Shown here: positions 1 through 11,392 of the stretch, piece after piece
How positions within the stretch are numbered: the stretch's first letter is position 1
Layout: each line of letters opens with the position of its first letter
Source of the DNA: Undaria pinnatifida
Lineage: Eukaryota; Sar; Phaeophyceae; Laminariales; Alariaceae
Length of the DNA stretch: 64,000 nt
Assembly: GCA_012845835.1 (NCBI GenBank)
Contig: JABAKD010000008.1
Location: forward strand, 1,413,058-1,477,057
Direction of reading: 5' to 3'
The notes under the pieces: model-generated
Database searches by the model: none
What the model was told of the DNA's origin: nothing
The model's input: the letters and a program-made list of their open reading frames with translations, nothing else
Made by a program: the position numbers and the translations under genes

Positions 1-394
1 TTCGATGCCAATACCGAAGGAAATGGCGTCGTGGAAATATAATTCTGCATTTGGCAGTGTGTCGTGCAGGTGATCTTGAATATATTGTAGGATGTCGGCG
101 CGAATGGTAGCGTGTTGTTCAGCGTTACCAAAAACTTATTTGCGTGAAATGCATCGAAGCAGGAAATCTCCATCCCCTAGTTCGCTAACAAGCTCCGTCT
201 CCTAGTTCGTTAACAATACTCCGGGGACTGCCAGAAGGAGGTGGCGGAGACGGACGGGGATGGGATGAGTATGGTGGAGGTACTGTACCTTGAGGAGCGA
301 TAAAAGGGGGATGAGGTGGGACAAGGTGCCAACAGCAGCCTTGATGACGGGAGGGTATACAACGTTGGGAGCATGGGGAACACCGTTAGCTATA

Positions 395-799
395 TGCGAA
401 GGCGGAAACAGTCACATGATGGAGTACCTGTTCTTGGTCCGGCTAAGGGCAACGTATAGCTGGCCATGAGCGAAGATGTCGTTTCGCAAATCGAGCCCAA
501 CGCGAGATAATGTTTGTCCTTGGGGATTTGTTTATTGTCAGGGAGTATGCGAGCCGGAGAGGGAATTGTACACAATTGAGCTTGATACCCTGTCGGCCAA
601 CTTGGGCCTGGAAGTTAATTTGTGGCTCGAGGACAGTGGGTCGTAGACGTGAGAGGAGCTGAATCTGGATTACACGCGAGTTAGGTGAAACTTCCAAAAC
701 AACGCATTTCTGACCGTTGACGAGTCCTTCTCCGAAGTTTAAATTTCTGGTAAGCATGGCGAGGTCTTTTGAACGGAGGACCGATTCATGAGGGGGCAC
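395..799 (-). pseudogene. Helitron PIF1-like helicase, C-terminal part
   Basis: The frame reads 'GLVNGQKCVVLEVSPNSRVI' and 'PLRLAYSLTINKSP', typical of the penultimate block of Helitron helicases. A frameshift near 480-500 moves the last conserved block, 'VGLDLRNDIFAHGQLYVALS' (helicase motif VI), into a second frame that stops near 400. Left of this, bases 1-390 show no open frame I can assign. They may be the 3' non-coding end of the element. Confidence 0.8.
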
Positions 800-875
800 A
801 CCCTGAACATCGAGAAGGTTAGGGTGTTCAGGGGCAGCAAAAGCCGTGTTGGGGTTGGAGTCGTCGCTGATAAGG

Positions 876-1619
876 CTATCGGAACTGAAGAAAGCAGACG
901 GGGTTTTGCGACTGCCTTTCGGCTATTTCTTTGTTGGCGGCGTCAATAGCAGTGTTGGTAGTGGCAAGGATAGCACGATCGTGCATAATATGAGTCTCTT
1001 CGTTTAAGTTGGGGTAGACGAAATTGACGAGATCGTCAAAGTTTGTAGTAAAGTTAAGCTTGTAGTGGTCACTTGTAGACGTGTCATTGGTGTTGGAGAG
1101 AGCAACCATATCGCCGTTGGGTATGTGAACAGTTGGCTGCCTACCCTCTCCAACCGCGCGGACGAAGGAGGCATACTGTTCGTCTTCCTTGTCACGTTGC
1201 AAAGCCGTGAGACGTAGACGGGTAATATTGGACCATAGGAAGCTTGAAATGACTGCGGCTTCCACTGTATCCGAAGCGGAACCATATTCGACAACAGGGC
1301 CAATTTGTCTCCAATCTCCACTGAATACAATTGTTTTACCACCGAAGAGAGTGTTGTTATTTATCAAATCTTGTAAGGATTTGTTCAACGCTTCAACGCA
1401 ATATTTGTGCGTCATTGGGAGTTCATCCCAGATAATGAGGTCACACTTGCGGATGAGTTCCGCGCGTTCGCGATTCACCGCGAATGATGCGCAAAGCTCC
1501 AGACACAAGGTTGTCTTCAAGTGGCCATTTAAACATTGAGTGAGCGGTCCAGCCACCTGGTAGTTGGAGCGCCGCAATCCCGGTTGAAGCAACTGTTGGA
1601 ACGACTCGCCCATCCCCAC
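876..1619 (-). pseudogene. Helitron PIF1-like helicase, central part
   Basis: From about 1520 leftwards the frame reads 'ELIRKCDLIIWDELPMTHKY', the Walker B region of Helitron helicases, then 'VFSGDWRQIGPVV', matching motif III of the family. The first 35 codons or so of this open frame are out-of-frame overlap with the previous segment and should be ignored. The frame is lost again near 880, after 'ATTNTAIDAANKEIAE'. Confidence 0.85.
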
Positions 1620-3051
1620 GCAGACGTGCTGCTATGACCTTCTCAGTGAACGTCTTTCCGGTGCCCGCGGGACTGTCAGCCATATAAGCACCTGGTCTGT
1701 TTGAAGTAACCGAGTTGATGGCGGTGGTAGAAATTGCGCGTTGTTCCGGAGTTGGGAGTATTCCTTTTTCATCGGCGTACGTTTTTTGTTCGATGCGATC
1801 GAAAGCGCGCCTGGCACGTTGAAGTGCTGACAGTTGGTGGATCGCAGAAGGAAGGTTAACTTGTTCGTTGTTTTTTCCGTGGAGCTGTGATTTAAGATCT
1901 ATTTGGCGCAAGGCTTCAGAAACAGCTTGAGCTCGGGTCATGGACATGCACAAGCCTTCAATTAGGTCGTCTTGAAAGTCGTGCCTCAATTTCGGGGCTG
2001 GACCACCGTCTGGAATTGGAGTTACCAGTAAACCTCGAAGCAAATACCCTGTTTGGAAACAAATGGCTTCTTGCATGCATATGAAATACTCCTGGTCGCC
2101 CGTGACCAGTCCTCGAGCCCGGGCTGCGTCGTGAAAGCTAGGATGTAGAACGGGTGGTCCAATATCCGGCTGCACAGTGCGTAATTCAGTAAACGACCTT
2201 GCAGGTATTTTGTGCAGGAGGAGTCGAAGGTGGAAAAGGTCGCCAACAGCAGGGCTTTTGAAATGGACACGGCATACATGTTCTGTGGTTCTTGCGGAAA
2301 CGATGTTACCATTTTGATCAAGCCACTTCCCGACAGGGGCAGTAGATGAGCAGGGGTCATCTTTTTTTTTCTTGGTAATAAGGTAGGATTCGAAGTAGTC
2401 AAGCAGGGTAAGCCTTGAGAAACAGGCCGCGGTAGGCCGTTCAAGATAATGCATGAGATCCGAAGTGGTGTTGCTGGCGATGGCAGCGCACTCTTCAGCG
2501 GAAGCTTCGGCAGGGTACACGACGCTGTTTTCATTCTCAAGGTGGGCGTGAACACGAGTAACTGAGGGAAAATGGCTTTGTGATTCAAAGCCGAGCATTC
2601 TCCAAGTAGCCCCTGCAGCAGAAATGTATCGCGTTGTGCGGTACATTTCTATTTCATTTGTAATTCCAGAGATTCTGGCTTTCGCGAAATCGTTGCCTTT
2701 TGCAATATACTTGTAAAGGTATTTGGCGCACGAAGCTGCTGTAACGACATCAGTGCACACATGACAATCTAGTAGAAGTAAGTACGGGTTGTAGGGAACA
2801 ACCCATTGGTTGCCGACGGGGACATCAACCCAGGTATTGACAACTTTGTTGCGCACGGTGGGATTATCACCATTTTTCGTCCTGCAGTGTTCTGCGCGAC
2901 CACTGCGTTCATTTAGCGTGGCTGTTGTTCTGAACGGTGGGGGGTAATACTTGTTGCAACACTTGGTGTTGGTATCCCGGTTTCTTTGCATGCACGGTGC
3001 ATTGACGTTGTAAGAGCCGCAGGGCTTATGAGTCCTATATTTTAGAACCAT
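1441..3051 (-). pseudogene. Helitron Rep C-terminal part and start of PIF1 helicase
   Basis: The segment opens in phase with the previous one and carries 'KYLYKYIAKGND', matching the two-tyrosine motif of Helitron Rep proteins. About 340 codons later comes 'DSPAGTGKTF', the Walker A loop of the PIF1-like helicase, followed by 'ASTGIAALQLPGG' (motif Ia). After 'HSMFKWPLE' the frame stops making sense and the helicase continues in the frame of the segment at 876-1619, so a frameshift lies near 1505-1520. Confidence 0.88.
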
Positions 3052-3054
3052 CTC

Positions 3055-4107
3055 TCACAGTCTGCCGCCTGCGATGGATTCATCAAGCAACTGTGCCCAC
3101 ACCCACGAGTCCATTTGATTAAGGATGTCCGGACCTGCATTTTTATACTTGACAATGACATGGGCGTGAGGAAGCCCCCGTTTTTGGTACTCAATAACAT
3201 ACATATGAAAATCGTAAGGCCCGAAGACCTTGCCGCTCTCAAGGTGGGACATTAGAACGCCAAGCTTGATTTTGAAAACCCTGCAGCAAAAGTCTGGACG
3301 GTCAGAAGCTTGTTGTCCATATAGGAGGTTTTGCACACTTTCAGGCCTAAAGGGTTTGCAAGTCATCGTTATCATGAGGTGTGGTTTCCCTTTTCTGTTC
3401 ACAACTGCAAGAGCGTCTTCTGTGTCATGTTTACGTTTCGTGGGTGGTCCATGAAGTGTAACGGGTAGAAGTTGGCCAGGTTTATCGGTCCCACTTGATT
3501 GTGAAATAGAACGAGCCGTGGCTAATCTTTGTTGAAATGGAGCTGCTTTCATGAACGTCAGCTGATTTTCTTCCATGCGAGACAGGTTGTCGGTGATCCG
3601 TTCCTGGGCTATACGTCTGTTTCTTTGGAAGACACGCTCAGCAAGAATGCGTTGTCTGCAGTAGAACGGTGATGTAACATGGGTATTGCCTGCAATGTTC
3701 ATAGTTCGAGATTTTTTCGACGGGTTTTCAAGGGCATTGCCTGGGCTCCAACCAGCTTCACCGTGCATAAATAACAAAGGGTACTGGAGCCTTTCGTAGG
3801 CCGGCGACCAAAGAGGAAGGAAACGAGGTTGGGAGTGTGGGCTATCTATGGGATAGGTCATCACAGAACGAGTAGTCACGTCCTGTTCACCTGATGTGTA
3901 AAGGATTGCCGCGATTTCTGGGGCGGAAACTTGCTGCCTAGGGACGTTACCGTCATTTACTCTGCTAGTTTCCGCAAAGGAGATAAAGGCTGGCTCCGAA
4001 CTAATAGAATTGCTAGATGATTTCGTCGACCCCTGCACGGTACTGCTGGGTCCATGAAATGTTTTATTGAACGTGGTTGCGTATGATTTCAACAATGCCA
4101 AGGTCAA
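3055..4107 (-). pseudogene. Helitron Rep domain, HUH part
   Basis: This 350-codon segment corresponds to the first half of the Helitron Rep (HUH endonuclease) domain. Near its end it reads 'EYQKRGLPHAHVIV', where the two histidines flanking alanine are the metal-binding HUH pair. The frame is closed by a TGA at 3055-3057. The next segment continues in the same frame two codons later, so this is a simple nonsense mutation rather than a frameshift. In an intact element this domain nicks the donor DNA and joins it to the target. Confidence 0.88.
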
Positions 4108-4324
4108 TGCCCAGATGTTGCGCCTGATCTACAAACTCGGAGTCGTAAATGTAAACTTTTGAGCTGTTGGAAATATTCATGGTTTGGTATTTTTCTTGCA
4201 AATCGAAGATACGATGGTAGGCTTAACCATGCAAGGTAAGCGTAGACGGGGGTTTAGGATTGGTCTAAGTTCTGTTTTGGCAACCTCCTGCACCAAGAGC
4301 CGTGAAGGAGAGTAGGCCATGTTA

Positions 4325-4792
4325 TTAACGTTGGTAGGTTCTAAATGCTTCTGTATTAAAGAGACGCCAAATATTGTCACTGACAGGTCGAAGACGTGGG
4401 ATTGCAACGGCGCCGAAGTTGCAACAGTTAAACGACCTTTCTTCCCACCAAAGCCGTGCGCCGCAATGCTTGCAAGTGAAGTTCTTTAGGTCATTCAAAT
4501 CAGGATACCGAAAATACCTTGTTTGAGGGACGTATAAATTAGGAGCGTTGAAGGCGTAAATGCCAAGAGGTCGCCGGGGCGGTGGATTGTGCAAAGTTGG
4601 GACATTGCTTCGAAGAGCATGGGAATCGTGAGAGTTAGAAGTAGCAGCAGTCCTGCGAGTGACATTCAAAAAATAGCGCCGAAGGGCGCGACGACGGCAA
4701 GCGATTTGACCGGTGTGAGGTGTACGTCTGCTAGCTAAGATGGCAGCGCGCAGACCTCGAAGGAGACGGGCTCTGAGCCTAATTTCTGACAT
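4325..4792 (-). pseudogene. Helitron Rep-helicase, N-terminal cysteine-rich segment
   Basis: The 155-codon stretch begins with an arginine-rich region and carries the pattern 'CKHCGARLWWEE' followed about ten residues later by paired cysteines, the arrangement seen at the N-terminus of Helitron replicases. The frame ends at 4325. The protein continues in another frame through about 4110-4320, where the segment 'VYIYDSEFVDQ' can be read, so there is a frameshift of unknown age. It belongs to the same decayed polyprotein as the segments to its left. Confidence 0.8.
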
Positions 4793-4910
4793 TAGAAAAC
4801 GTATACCTGGTACAAATAAATCAGCAGCAACAAGGACTCCGACATGTATTTATATAGGGAGCTAAACGCTCAAAGAAAGAGGGCATTTCAACCGGTAGTA
4901 ACGACTTGTA

Positions 4911-5243
4911 ATACTTACGCCGTTGCGCTGAACCTCAACGTGCCTGCACAGGTTCGAAACATCCTCGATGAAAAGAAAAAGAGTAAAGTCCTCGGAAATC
5001 CACTCAAGAAGAAAACAAATTGGCGTGCGCAACAATCCCTCCGGACTTCGGTGACGAGTTTTGAAGGTTGTACGTGGTAGGCCTACAACCTTCGAAACTC
5101 GTCACCGAAGTCCGGAGGTATTGTTGCGCACGCCAATTTGTTTTCTTCCGTGGAAGTTCCCAGGACTTTACTCTTTTCCTTTTCATCGAGGATGTTTCGA
5201 ACCTGTGCAGGCACGTTGAGGTTCAGCGCAACGGTGTAAGTAT
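4911..5243. repeat. Near-perfect 330-bp inverted repeat (foldback)
   Basis: Two arms of about 160 bases are reverse complements with only scattered mismatches and a spacer of roughly ten bases around 5077-5087. The left arm reads towards 'TTTTGAAGGTTGTACG' and the right arm starts 'CTACAACCTTCGAAAC'. A partial third copy of the arm end lies at about 5262-5298. It sits just outside the 5' side of the Helitron coding region. It could be a foldback transposon or a source of hairpin RNA. Confidence 0.9.
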
Positions 5244-5344
5244 AAAGTATTGCTGACAAGAGGCATGTTCGGATTCAGCGCAACAGTGTAAGTATTACAG
5301 ACAAAACCAAGCAACGCGTGCGAGTAAGTACATTAGTAGATACA

Positions 5345-5715
5345 ACGCTAAAAAAACTCGAAAAAGACACCCAAAAGATGAAAGACTAGTAAATTGAACA
5401 AAAACGAAAAACAGACGACGCAATAATGGAACCAACAAATATAAATCAGTGACCTAAAATCACAGTATGTGGTTTCAACCTTCAAATTGAGGTCCCGTTT
5501 AGCACAATGGTAACATAAGCGGGAGGACACACCAGAAGGAAATCACCACAAAAACGCACCCGAAAGATGAAAGGTTAACAAAATGAACAAAAGCGAAAAC
5601 CAAACGGCACAATCTCTCAACCACACCAGTATTAATCAATGAACTAAGTGTACGGGGTTCTAACCTCAAAGTCAAAGTCTCTTTGCACAATGATAGTGCA
5701 AGGCCGGAGGTCACT
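5345..5715. repeat. Tandem duplication, about 180 bp per unit
   Basis: Bases 5345-5530 and 5530-5715 are diverged copies. Both contain 'GATGAAAG' followed by 'AAATGAACAAAA' or 'AAATTGAACAAAA', then 'CAATGAACTAAG' or 'CAGTGACCTAAA', and end near 'GCACAATG'. No credible coding potential is seen on either strand. Confidence 0.7.
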
Positions 5716-5924
5716 CCAGCAGGCAGTCGCCGGTCTTCTTCAACAAGACGTCGCCTTCTTTAACAAGGCAGGTACAGCTAATGTTGATGCTGTACCCCGG
5801 GGGGTTGATTTCGTGAGCGGCTTCGCACGGTTTCTGCAAAAGACAACAAAGCGGTGAAGTGAAACAAACGTTCAATCAATAAAAACGGGGGAAAGCTTGA
5901 AAAAATAAAGGTGTAAAAAAACAC

Positions 5925-6136
5925 CAAGTATGAAAAGGTTTGCATGTTGGCATAATTCGACACGAGTCGACGAGGGCAGAAAGTGTTGAATTCTTCCCGT
6001 GATGAAAACGAAGGTACGTACCGTAGTGGGGAGGGGAGAGGAGGGCCCGGTATGTGACCCCGGACCTGAGCTGCTACTGGGAGGGAGCCCAACAGTACTG
6101 CGAGGATAATCAATGGGATGAATAAAAAAAAAAGAT
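5925..6136 (+). mobile_element. 5'-truncated SINE copy (same family as 30.8 kb and 45.5 kb)
   Basis: The segment reads 'CGAGTCGACGAGGGCAGAAA', then 'GAGGAGGGCCCGGTATGTGA', then 'CTGGGAGGGAGCCC', ending in 'AATCAATGGGATGAATAAAA' and an A-rich tail. This matches the body and tail of the full-length SINE copies elsewhere in the window, but the tRNA-like head is missing. Confidence 0.75.
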
Positions 6137-7575
6137 GTAGGACGTGCATGGTATGCTGCACAAGACGGTAAGGTACCGCACCCAGGTGTTATCTTTTTTT
6201 AAGGGGTTCATAACAACGAAGCTAACAACACGGCACCACTCCTGGTTACAAAAAAGAAGGCACAGTACAACAATACTGCAAAGCCCTAGCGCGAAGCATA
6301 CACAGCACTATCAACTCATCTACATGATATAAACGAAACCTGAAAGAACAGCACCACTGCTGGTTATAAAGAAAAAGGCACAGCAAAACACGGCACTATT
6401 AGTACTACCGCGAATGAACAGAGCAGAGCTGGTGACAACCTGGTAGGGAAGAAAGACAAAACATGGTACCACTGCTGGCGATAAACCTGTGCAGCTGAAC
6501 ACATAAAAGCGCGGCGAGGCCTATAGCTAAGTATGGCCGCCGCGTTGCGCGGCAGAACGTAACGTATCTCTCCGCAGGGCAGGGGATTTAAAAAGAACTG
6601 AAAAACGTCGTCTGTGAATACGACCGATTGAATGGTGAAGCTGAACTTTGGAAGCTGCATGGTACATTATTAGATCCGTGTTTCATTCAACGTCAGCTGT
6701 GAGTGCGAACGATTGAATGATTTAAACTCAACTTTGCAAGCTGCGTGTATGTTGTATTTAAAAAGGCTTGAAGAACGTCAGAATGGGGTACGACTGATTG
6801 AATGGGGACTCGAAAAAACAAAGGTAAAAACACAGCATCACTGCTGGTTGTAAAAAAGAAGGCACAGCACAATGCGGCACAGGATGGCACAGCACAACAC
6901 ATCACGGCACATGACTAAATATGGCAAGCATGCAACTGCACCAGATACGGTAGGGCACAACACCCGGCTTTTACTGCCATATTGAACCCTTTATGATAAG
7001 CATAGAACAGCATGACTGGGGCGAGAAAAGCCGGGGTTCTGCAGCACATGTCAGTTTTCCCCTCTGTACTAAAACGAACATGATAAGCACAGCATAGCAA
7101 AGCTCAGCGGAGCAGAGCAAGGGGGGGAAACATCGCATTGGAGGTGAGCACCGCACATAACGTTTCGTCCTACAACGGAACCCACCCAGCACCGTCAACT
7201 CAGATACCTGTTATAAACGAAAGACAAAGCACAGCACGACTAACTGCTGGCAATAAAGTAGGAGGCACATGGCAATGCGGTACAGCACAGCACAGCAGAG
7301 TCACTCAGCAGAACGGAGGGATTTATAAGACTACTGAAAAACATCAGCTTTGAGCACGACCGATTAAACGGGACTTTGAAAACGAAGCAAAAAACGCAGC
7401 ACTACCTGTGGTTATAAAAAAGAAAGCACAGCAAAATCGGCACAGGACAGCACAGCATCACGCACCAGGGTAAAACGAGGCAAGCATGCAACTGCGGTAG
7501 GGCACGACGCCCGGCTTTTATTCCCATATTAAGACCATATGATAGTTACAGAACAGCGTGACGGAGGCGGGTAAA

Positions 7576-7815
7576 GCCGGGGTACTGCAGCACATGCGAG
7601 TTTTTTTCGCCGTGCTAAAACGTACCTAGTACATTATATGCACAGCATAGCCAAGTTCAGGCCAGGAGAGCCGGGCGGGGATAAATTGTACTGCACCACA
7701 GGGTAGGGCACTGGTCGGCACAACACACCACATCTCAGCATCGCACGGCCGCTGTGTTGCGCAGCTCACAGCGCAGTAGCGCAAGGCAACATGTGTAGTA
7801 ACGTGGAACTTGAAC
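7576..7815 (+). repeat. Direct repeat, copy 1 of 2 (about 240 bp)
   Basis: It starts 'AAGCCGGGGTACTG' and runs through 'TGCACAGCATAGCCAAGTTC' to 'GCAAGGCAACATGTG'. Copy 2 at 7917-8155 is nearly identical, with an offset of about 341 bases. Confidence 0.9.
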
Positions 7816-7916
7816 CTTGTAGTTTCAAGGTTTAGCATGAACCGGTTACTTTCAAATTACAACATAAATTATGCAGGAAATTAACAAAACACAACGCCTA
7901 AATACTTCGAGTGAAG

Positions 7917-8155
7917 CCGGGGTACTGTAGCAAATGCCAGGTTTTTTCCCCGTGCTAGAACATACATTATATGCACAGCATAGCCAAGTTCAGGCCAGGA
8001 GAGCCGGGCGGGGACAAATTGTACTGCACCACAGGGTAGGGCACTGGTCGGCACAACACAACACATCTCAGCATCGCACGGCCGCTGTGTTGCGCAGCTC
8101 ACAGCGCAGCAGCGCAAGGCAACGTATTCGGTAACGTGGAACTGGAACTGGACCG
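7917..8155 (+). repeat. Direct repeat, copy 2 of 2 (about 240 bp)
   Basis: It is nearly identical to 7576-7815, including 'CAGGCCAGGAGAGCCGGGCG' and the GC-rich 'GCACGGCCGCTGTGTTGCGC'. High similarity suggests a recent duplication relative to the other repeats in this region. Confidence 0.9.
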
Positions 8156-8160
8156 TTCCG

Positions 8161-10018
8161 CTAAACAACTGGCAAAGCGAGCAGAACCAAAAATAATGTT
8201 GCGGAGCAAGAATTCAAAGAAAAGCTGGACCGTTTCGCAAGTAACGCGCGGAGGCGGTATCGAAGTGGGACCCCCGGAAATGCCAGGGGTGCACTACCCG
8301 AGCACTTTCAGCAGAAAGGAGTTAGTAAGTATATTTATCGTCCTGCTCAGCCACGGGCCACGGGTAGCATTCAGGAGATCACCTGTCTATCGTGCCTGGT
8401 ACAGTGGTGTACCCATTTTGAGACCGTCCGGTTGAAGATCATAGGAGAGATAAGACCAAGTAAATCGGCTTGTCACGAAGAAGAAACTACTTGGAATTCA
8501 TATTGGATATTTTTGCAGTAGCAACGGATAAGACCATAGTAGAGATAAGACCACCTAAGTCGGCTTGTCACGGGGTAGTTATGAACTGGGTACATCACTG
8601 TATATTCTTCACGAGGACATGTAGGAAAGGCGCGACCGGTGTATCATGCAGCTTGCAAGTTTAGTATTGTGTGTCGGGAGAACTCGCTGCTCACAGCTGG
8701 CGTGTTTTATTTGGGTTTTTTTTATCAAATATGGTCATGTTTGACCATGCCCTCGAGCACCATTTATTTACTACTAGTAATTGGTAAAATAATGAGGCGT
8801 GCTGCCTCACTACCTGCAGTAGTCCAATCTACGATACCGGGTGCATTCGGAAAACACACAGGGGAGACCAGCAATCGAAAGAACAGCACAAGCGGCATAC
8901 CTGGTCATTTCGCAGACGGTAGAAGATGCCAATTGAACAAACCGACGCGAACGAATATGTACGTTGTCTGATATTTACGTTGTTTTCAGAGAAAAAGAAA
9001 GCCGGTACTCATACGGCTGGTGCTTGCTGTTCTCGTAGCAGGGGCAGCATTAAAATCATCATCAGCAGCACAGCAGAAGCAGAAAGTGTAGCAGCGGTAG
9101 TAACAGCAGCAAGGCGCACGAGACCAGAGCCGGCTCAGTGTTGCTGTGCGTGTGTCTCGTCGATCAACCTCCTGAAAATAGATACTCGTACAGCAGCAGC
9201 ATAGATGAATAGTTCTCCCGTTTTTTTCGGTTGAACTCTTGAAGGTGCGATCTGCATCTCCGATCACCTAAACGATCTGCATCTCTGATCACCAAAACAC
9301 GCAACCAAAATCGGAGAACCCATAGTGTACTCATATATTACGTAGCCCGGCAATGCCTGTGAAATCACGCGTTGCCGCGCCTTTCTCGACGAACCCTCAA
9401 CGACTTACAGGGAAACCAGCACGAGAAGAGATGTCTGTTATTTGTGCGTGCACAGGACTCGTCGGAACTGGCCTTGGTGCCGTATACGTTGATTGCGGTA
9501 GACAAGTGTGGCCGAAAAAAATGTTGACTGACACAGACATCAACACACACAAACAGAGAAAGTAATTCAAGGCACCCCACCCCCCACCCCCGTATGCGAT
9601 CCGATATGAATAGGCTTTTTCCTTGGAAAACCAAGGAAAAAAGGCTCGCGCTGTGCGCTTCGCGCACTTCATTATGAGAACGTTATTTACAGCAACCTCG
9701 GCTGCGAAATTGAAAACAAAAACCATGGTACTCAGGTATGTGCCGGTAGTCATACCAACACTGCTGTTGCTCGTTTGTCGTCGTACCCCTGCCGCGTACC
9801 ATGTGCCATTGTACATGTGTACACAAGGTCTGATGCCGTGACATAGTTGCTTGTTGGGCTTGTGAGCAAACAGGGACAAAGACTGTGGGTTGCCCTGCTG
9901 GGTAACCCACGCCCAGCATGGTTGGATTGGTACAGCCGACATCTTCCCTCGCTTCCCCCGTGAATCTGGTATACAGCAAGCAGTATAGCGGCAGTATGAT
10001 ATCGTGTTATTTTTTACG
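8161..10018. other. No supported gene
   Basis: Open frames on both strands are short, overlap each other and lack recognisable motifs. The stretch has a CAG/AGC-rich patch near 9010-9200 but no tandem array. I see nothing to annotate. Confidence 0.5.
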
Positions 10019-10054
10019 ATGTTTTACGACGTCAAGTACGTACGAGTATTCCGT
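10019..10054 (+). CDS. Candidate first exon of small membrane protein gene
   Basis: An ATG at 10019 opens twelve codons (MFYDVKYVRVFR) that end exactly at a consensus donor, GTAAGT, at 10055. The phase (0) is compatible with the exon at 11222-11392. The link is inference: other upstream exons could serve instead. Confidence 0.3.
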
Positions 10055-11221
10055 GTAAGTAAGCGTTTTCAGGGTATAAGCCGGTATACGCCATGGCGTT
10101 TACCCCAAGGCCTCCTGCATCCAAACTCTGCTCAATGGTGCGTACGGCAACATGTTGACCGGTTGCAGCACCTTTCTCTCTGCCATCGCACACCACCGCA
10201 AAAACCATCCTACTTCAATTTCAAGTGTTTCCCCCCAGACGATGGACGCAAATGCTTGAAAAGGGGCGGCTGGTTTTTCGTCCATGATGTCGTCTCTTAC
10301 GTACACCATGTCTGCTTGAAATTCGTTTTTATCATGACATCCAGCACATCACATCATGTATATCGTCGTGTGCCGTGTTACCGCTTGTTCGCGTGGTGCT
10401 TTAGACTGTCCGCGTATCACAGGGGGAAACATCACGGAGACCATTTTTTTTATATCTGTGACATTGAAATCAGGGAAGCCGAAGAGAACCCCCTATTCAT
10501 ACGAACCAAACTGCACCCGTACGACCGGCTGTCCTCTGCCCCTTGTCGTGTAGAAGCCCCAACGAAAAGTCTGGCCTGATAATCAACACGCATAGGCATA
10601 TGCCTGGGTATGTAGTGCGCCGTGTAAGAGGAGCAATTCCCTTGCCGTGGACGCAGTCGGGTCAGCATACTGCTACGCGTAGAGCTTTCCCGCAGAGTAC
10701 TCAGAAAATGTTCCTGATGCTTGTTGTAGGGCTGATTGCAGCCGTAACTGGCTGTGAAAAATGCTCCCGTACCTGGCTTTCGTGTTTCCGGCGGATCCCT
10801 TCGGTGGAAACTATTGCAGGAAAACTCGTATAAAAGTAGTTGAAATATACTTTTACCCGCCGAGGGTGCCGATATTCAGCACGACCACATATGTTCTGTC
10901 AACAATCCCGTAGCGGTATCCGAGAGAAAGCGCACTAGCCAACCGGTAGATACTAGTACCAGGAAGCGCATGCTCAGGCAACACTCTAGGCAGCCCGAGT
11001 CTAGACCAACGTTTACGTTTCGCAGGGGTTCTGCTGGAAGTGCTACCTCGAGGCTTCAGCGGCAAACGAAGCAAGCACGAGGACATTCAGCAAGTCGCCC
11101 CAGAAACTCCAAGCTCACCACGCCCCTCCCCCCGCCCCGGTCCCTTGTTATCGCATCGTGTCCCATCCTCAACTCATACCCCTTGAACGGCACTTTCTTT
11201 GTTCGTTGTACTCCCTCACAG

Positions 11222-11392
11222 GAATGGATGGGGAAGCGAGAAATTTCTGAAAAGACGTTCACGTTCACCAAAGGCGTAACGTTTGGGCTAGCCATGACCA
11301 TCGTCATCTTTCCGGCAATGGTATACAGCAACATCAAGTCGGGCATGGAAACAAAGGACGCCAAGATGGGCCGGAAGCGCGAGTACTTTTAG
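11222..11392 (+). CDS. Small single-span membrane protein, terminal exon
   Basis: A good acceptor (pyrimidine-rich tract ending TCCCTCACAG) is followed by 56 codons ending in TAG at 11390-11392. The peptide begins EWMGKREISEKTF, has one hydrophobic span (about GVTFGLAMTIVIFPAMVY) and ends with a charged tail finishing KMGRKREYF. The short N-terminus, one membrane helix and basic tail resemble small accessory subunits of mitochondrial inner-membrane complexes, but I cannot name a family. Translation could start at the internal ATG (11227), giving 54 residues with no upstream exon, or at 10019 in the candidate first exon, giving 68 residues. Confidence 0.5.
   Translation, partial: EWMGKREISEKTFTFTKGVTFGLAMTIVIFPAMVYSNIKSGMETKDAKMGRKREYF

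Larger units (their letters stand above)
395..4792 (-). mobile_element. Decayed Helitron (rolling-circle transposon) coding region
   Basis: A single Rep-helicase polyprotein typical of Helitrons can be followed leftwards on the minus strand. In order it shows a cysteine-rich N-terminal segment, a Helitron-like Rep domain with the HUH histidines, the two-tyrosine motif, and a PIF1-type helicase with Walker A, Walker B and a C-terminal 'GQLYVALSR' motif. The frame is broken at least five times by frameshifts and by an in-frame TGA at 3055-3057, so this copy cannot encode the protein. I could not fix the element ends: the 5' TC end should lie right of 4792 and the 3' CTRR end left of 395, possibly outside the window. 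It is probably an old insertion. Confidence 0.9.
6340..8160. repeat. CACAGCA-rich repeat region with several diverged copies
   Basis: This stretch is dominated by the word GCACAGCAC and by repeated blocks such as 'GGTTATAAAAAAGAA' followed by 'GGCACAGCA', and 'GGCAAGCATGCAACTGC' followed by 'GGTAGGGCACAACACCCGGC'. Blocks begin near 6350, 6836 and 7400, with the strongest copies after 7576. Open frames in this region are short and low-complexity. I see no gene. Confidence 0.7.

Noticed and set aside
9397-9942. 181-codon minus-strand open frame
   Set aside because: Composition is that of random sequence and no neighbour supports it.
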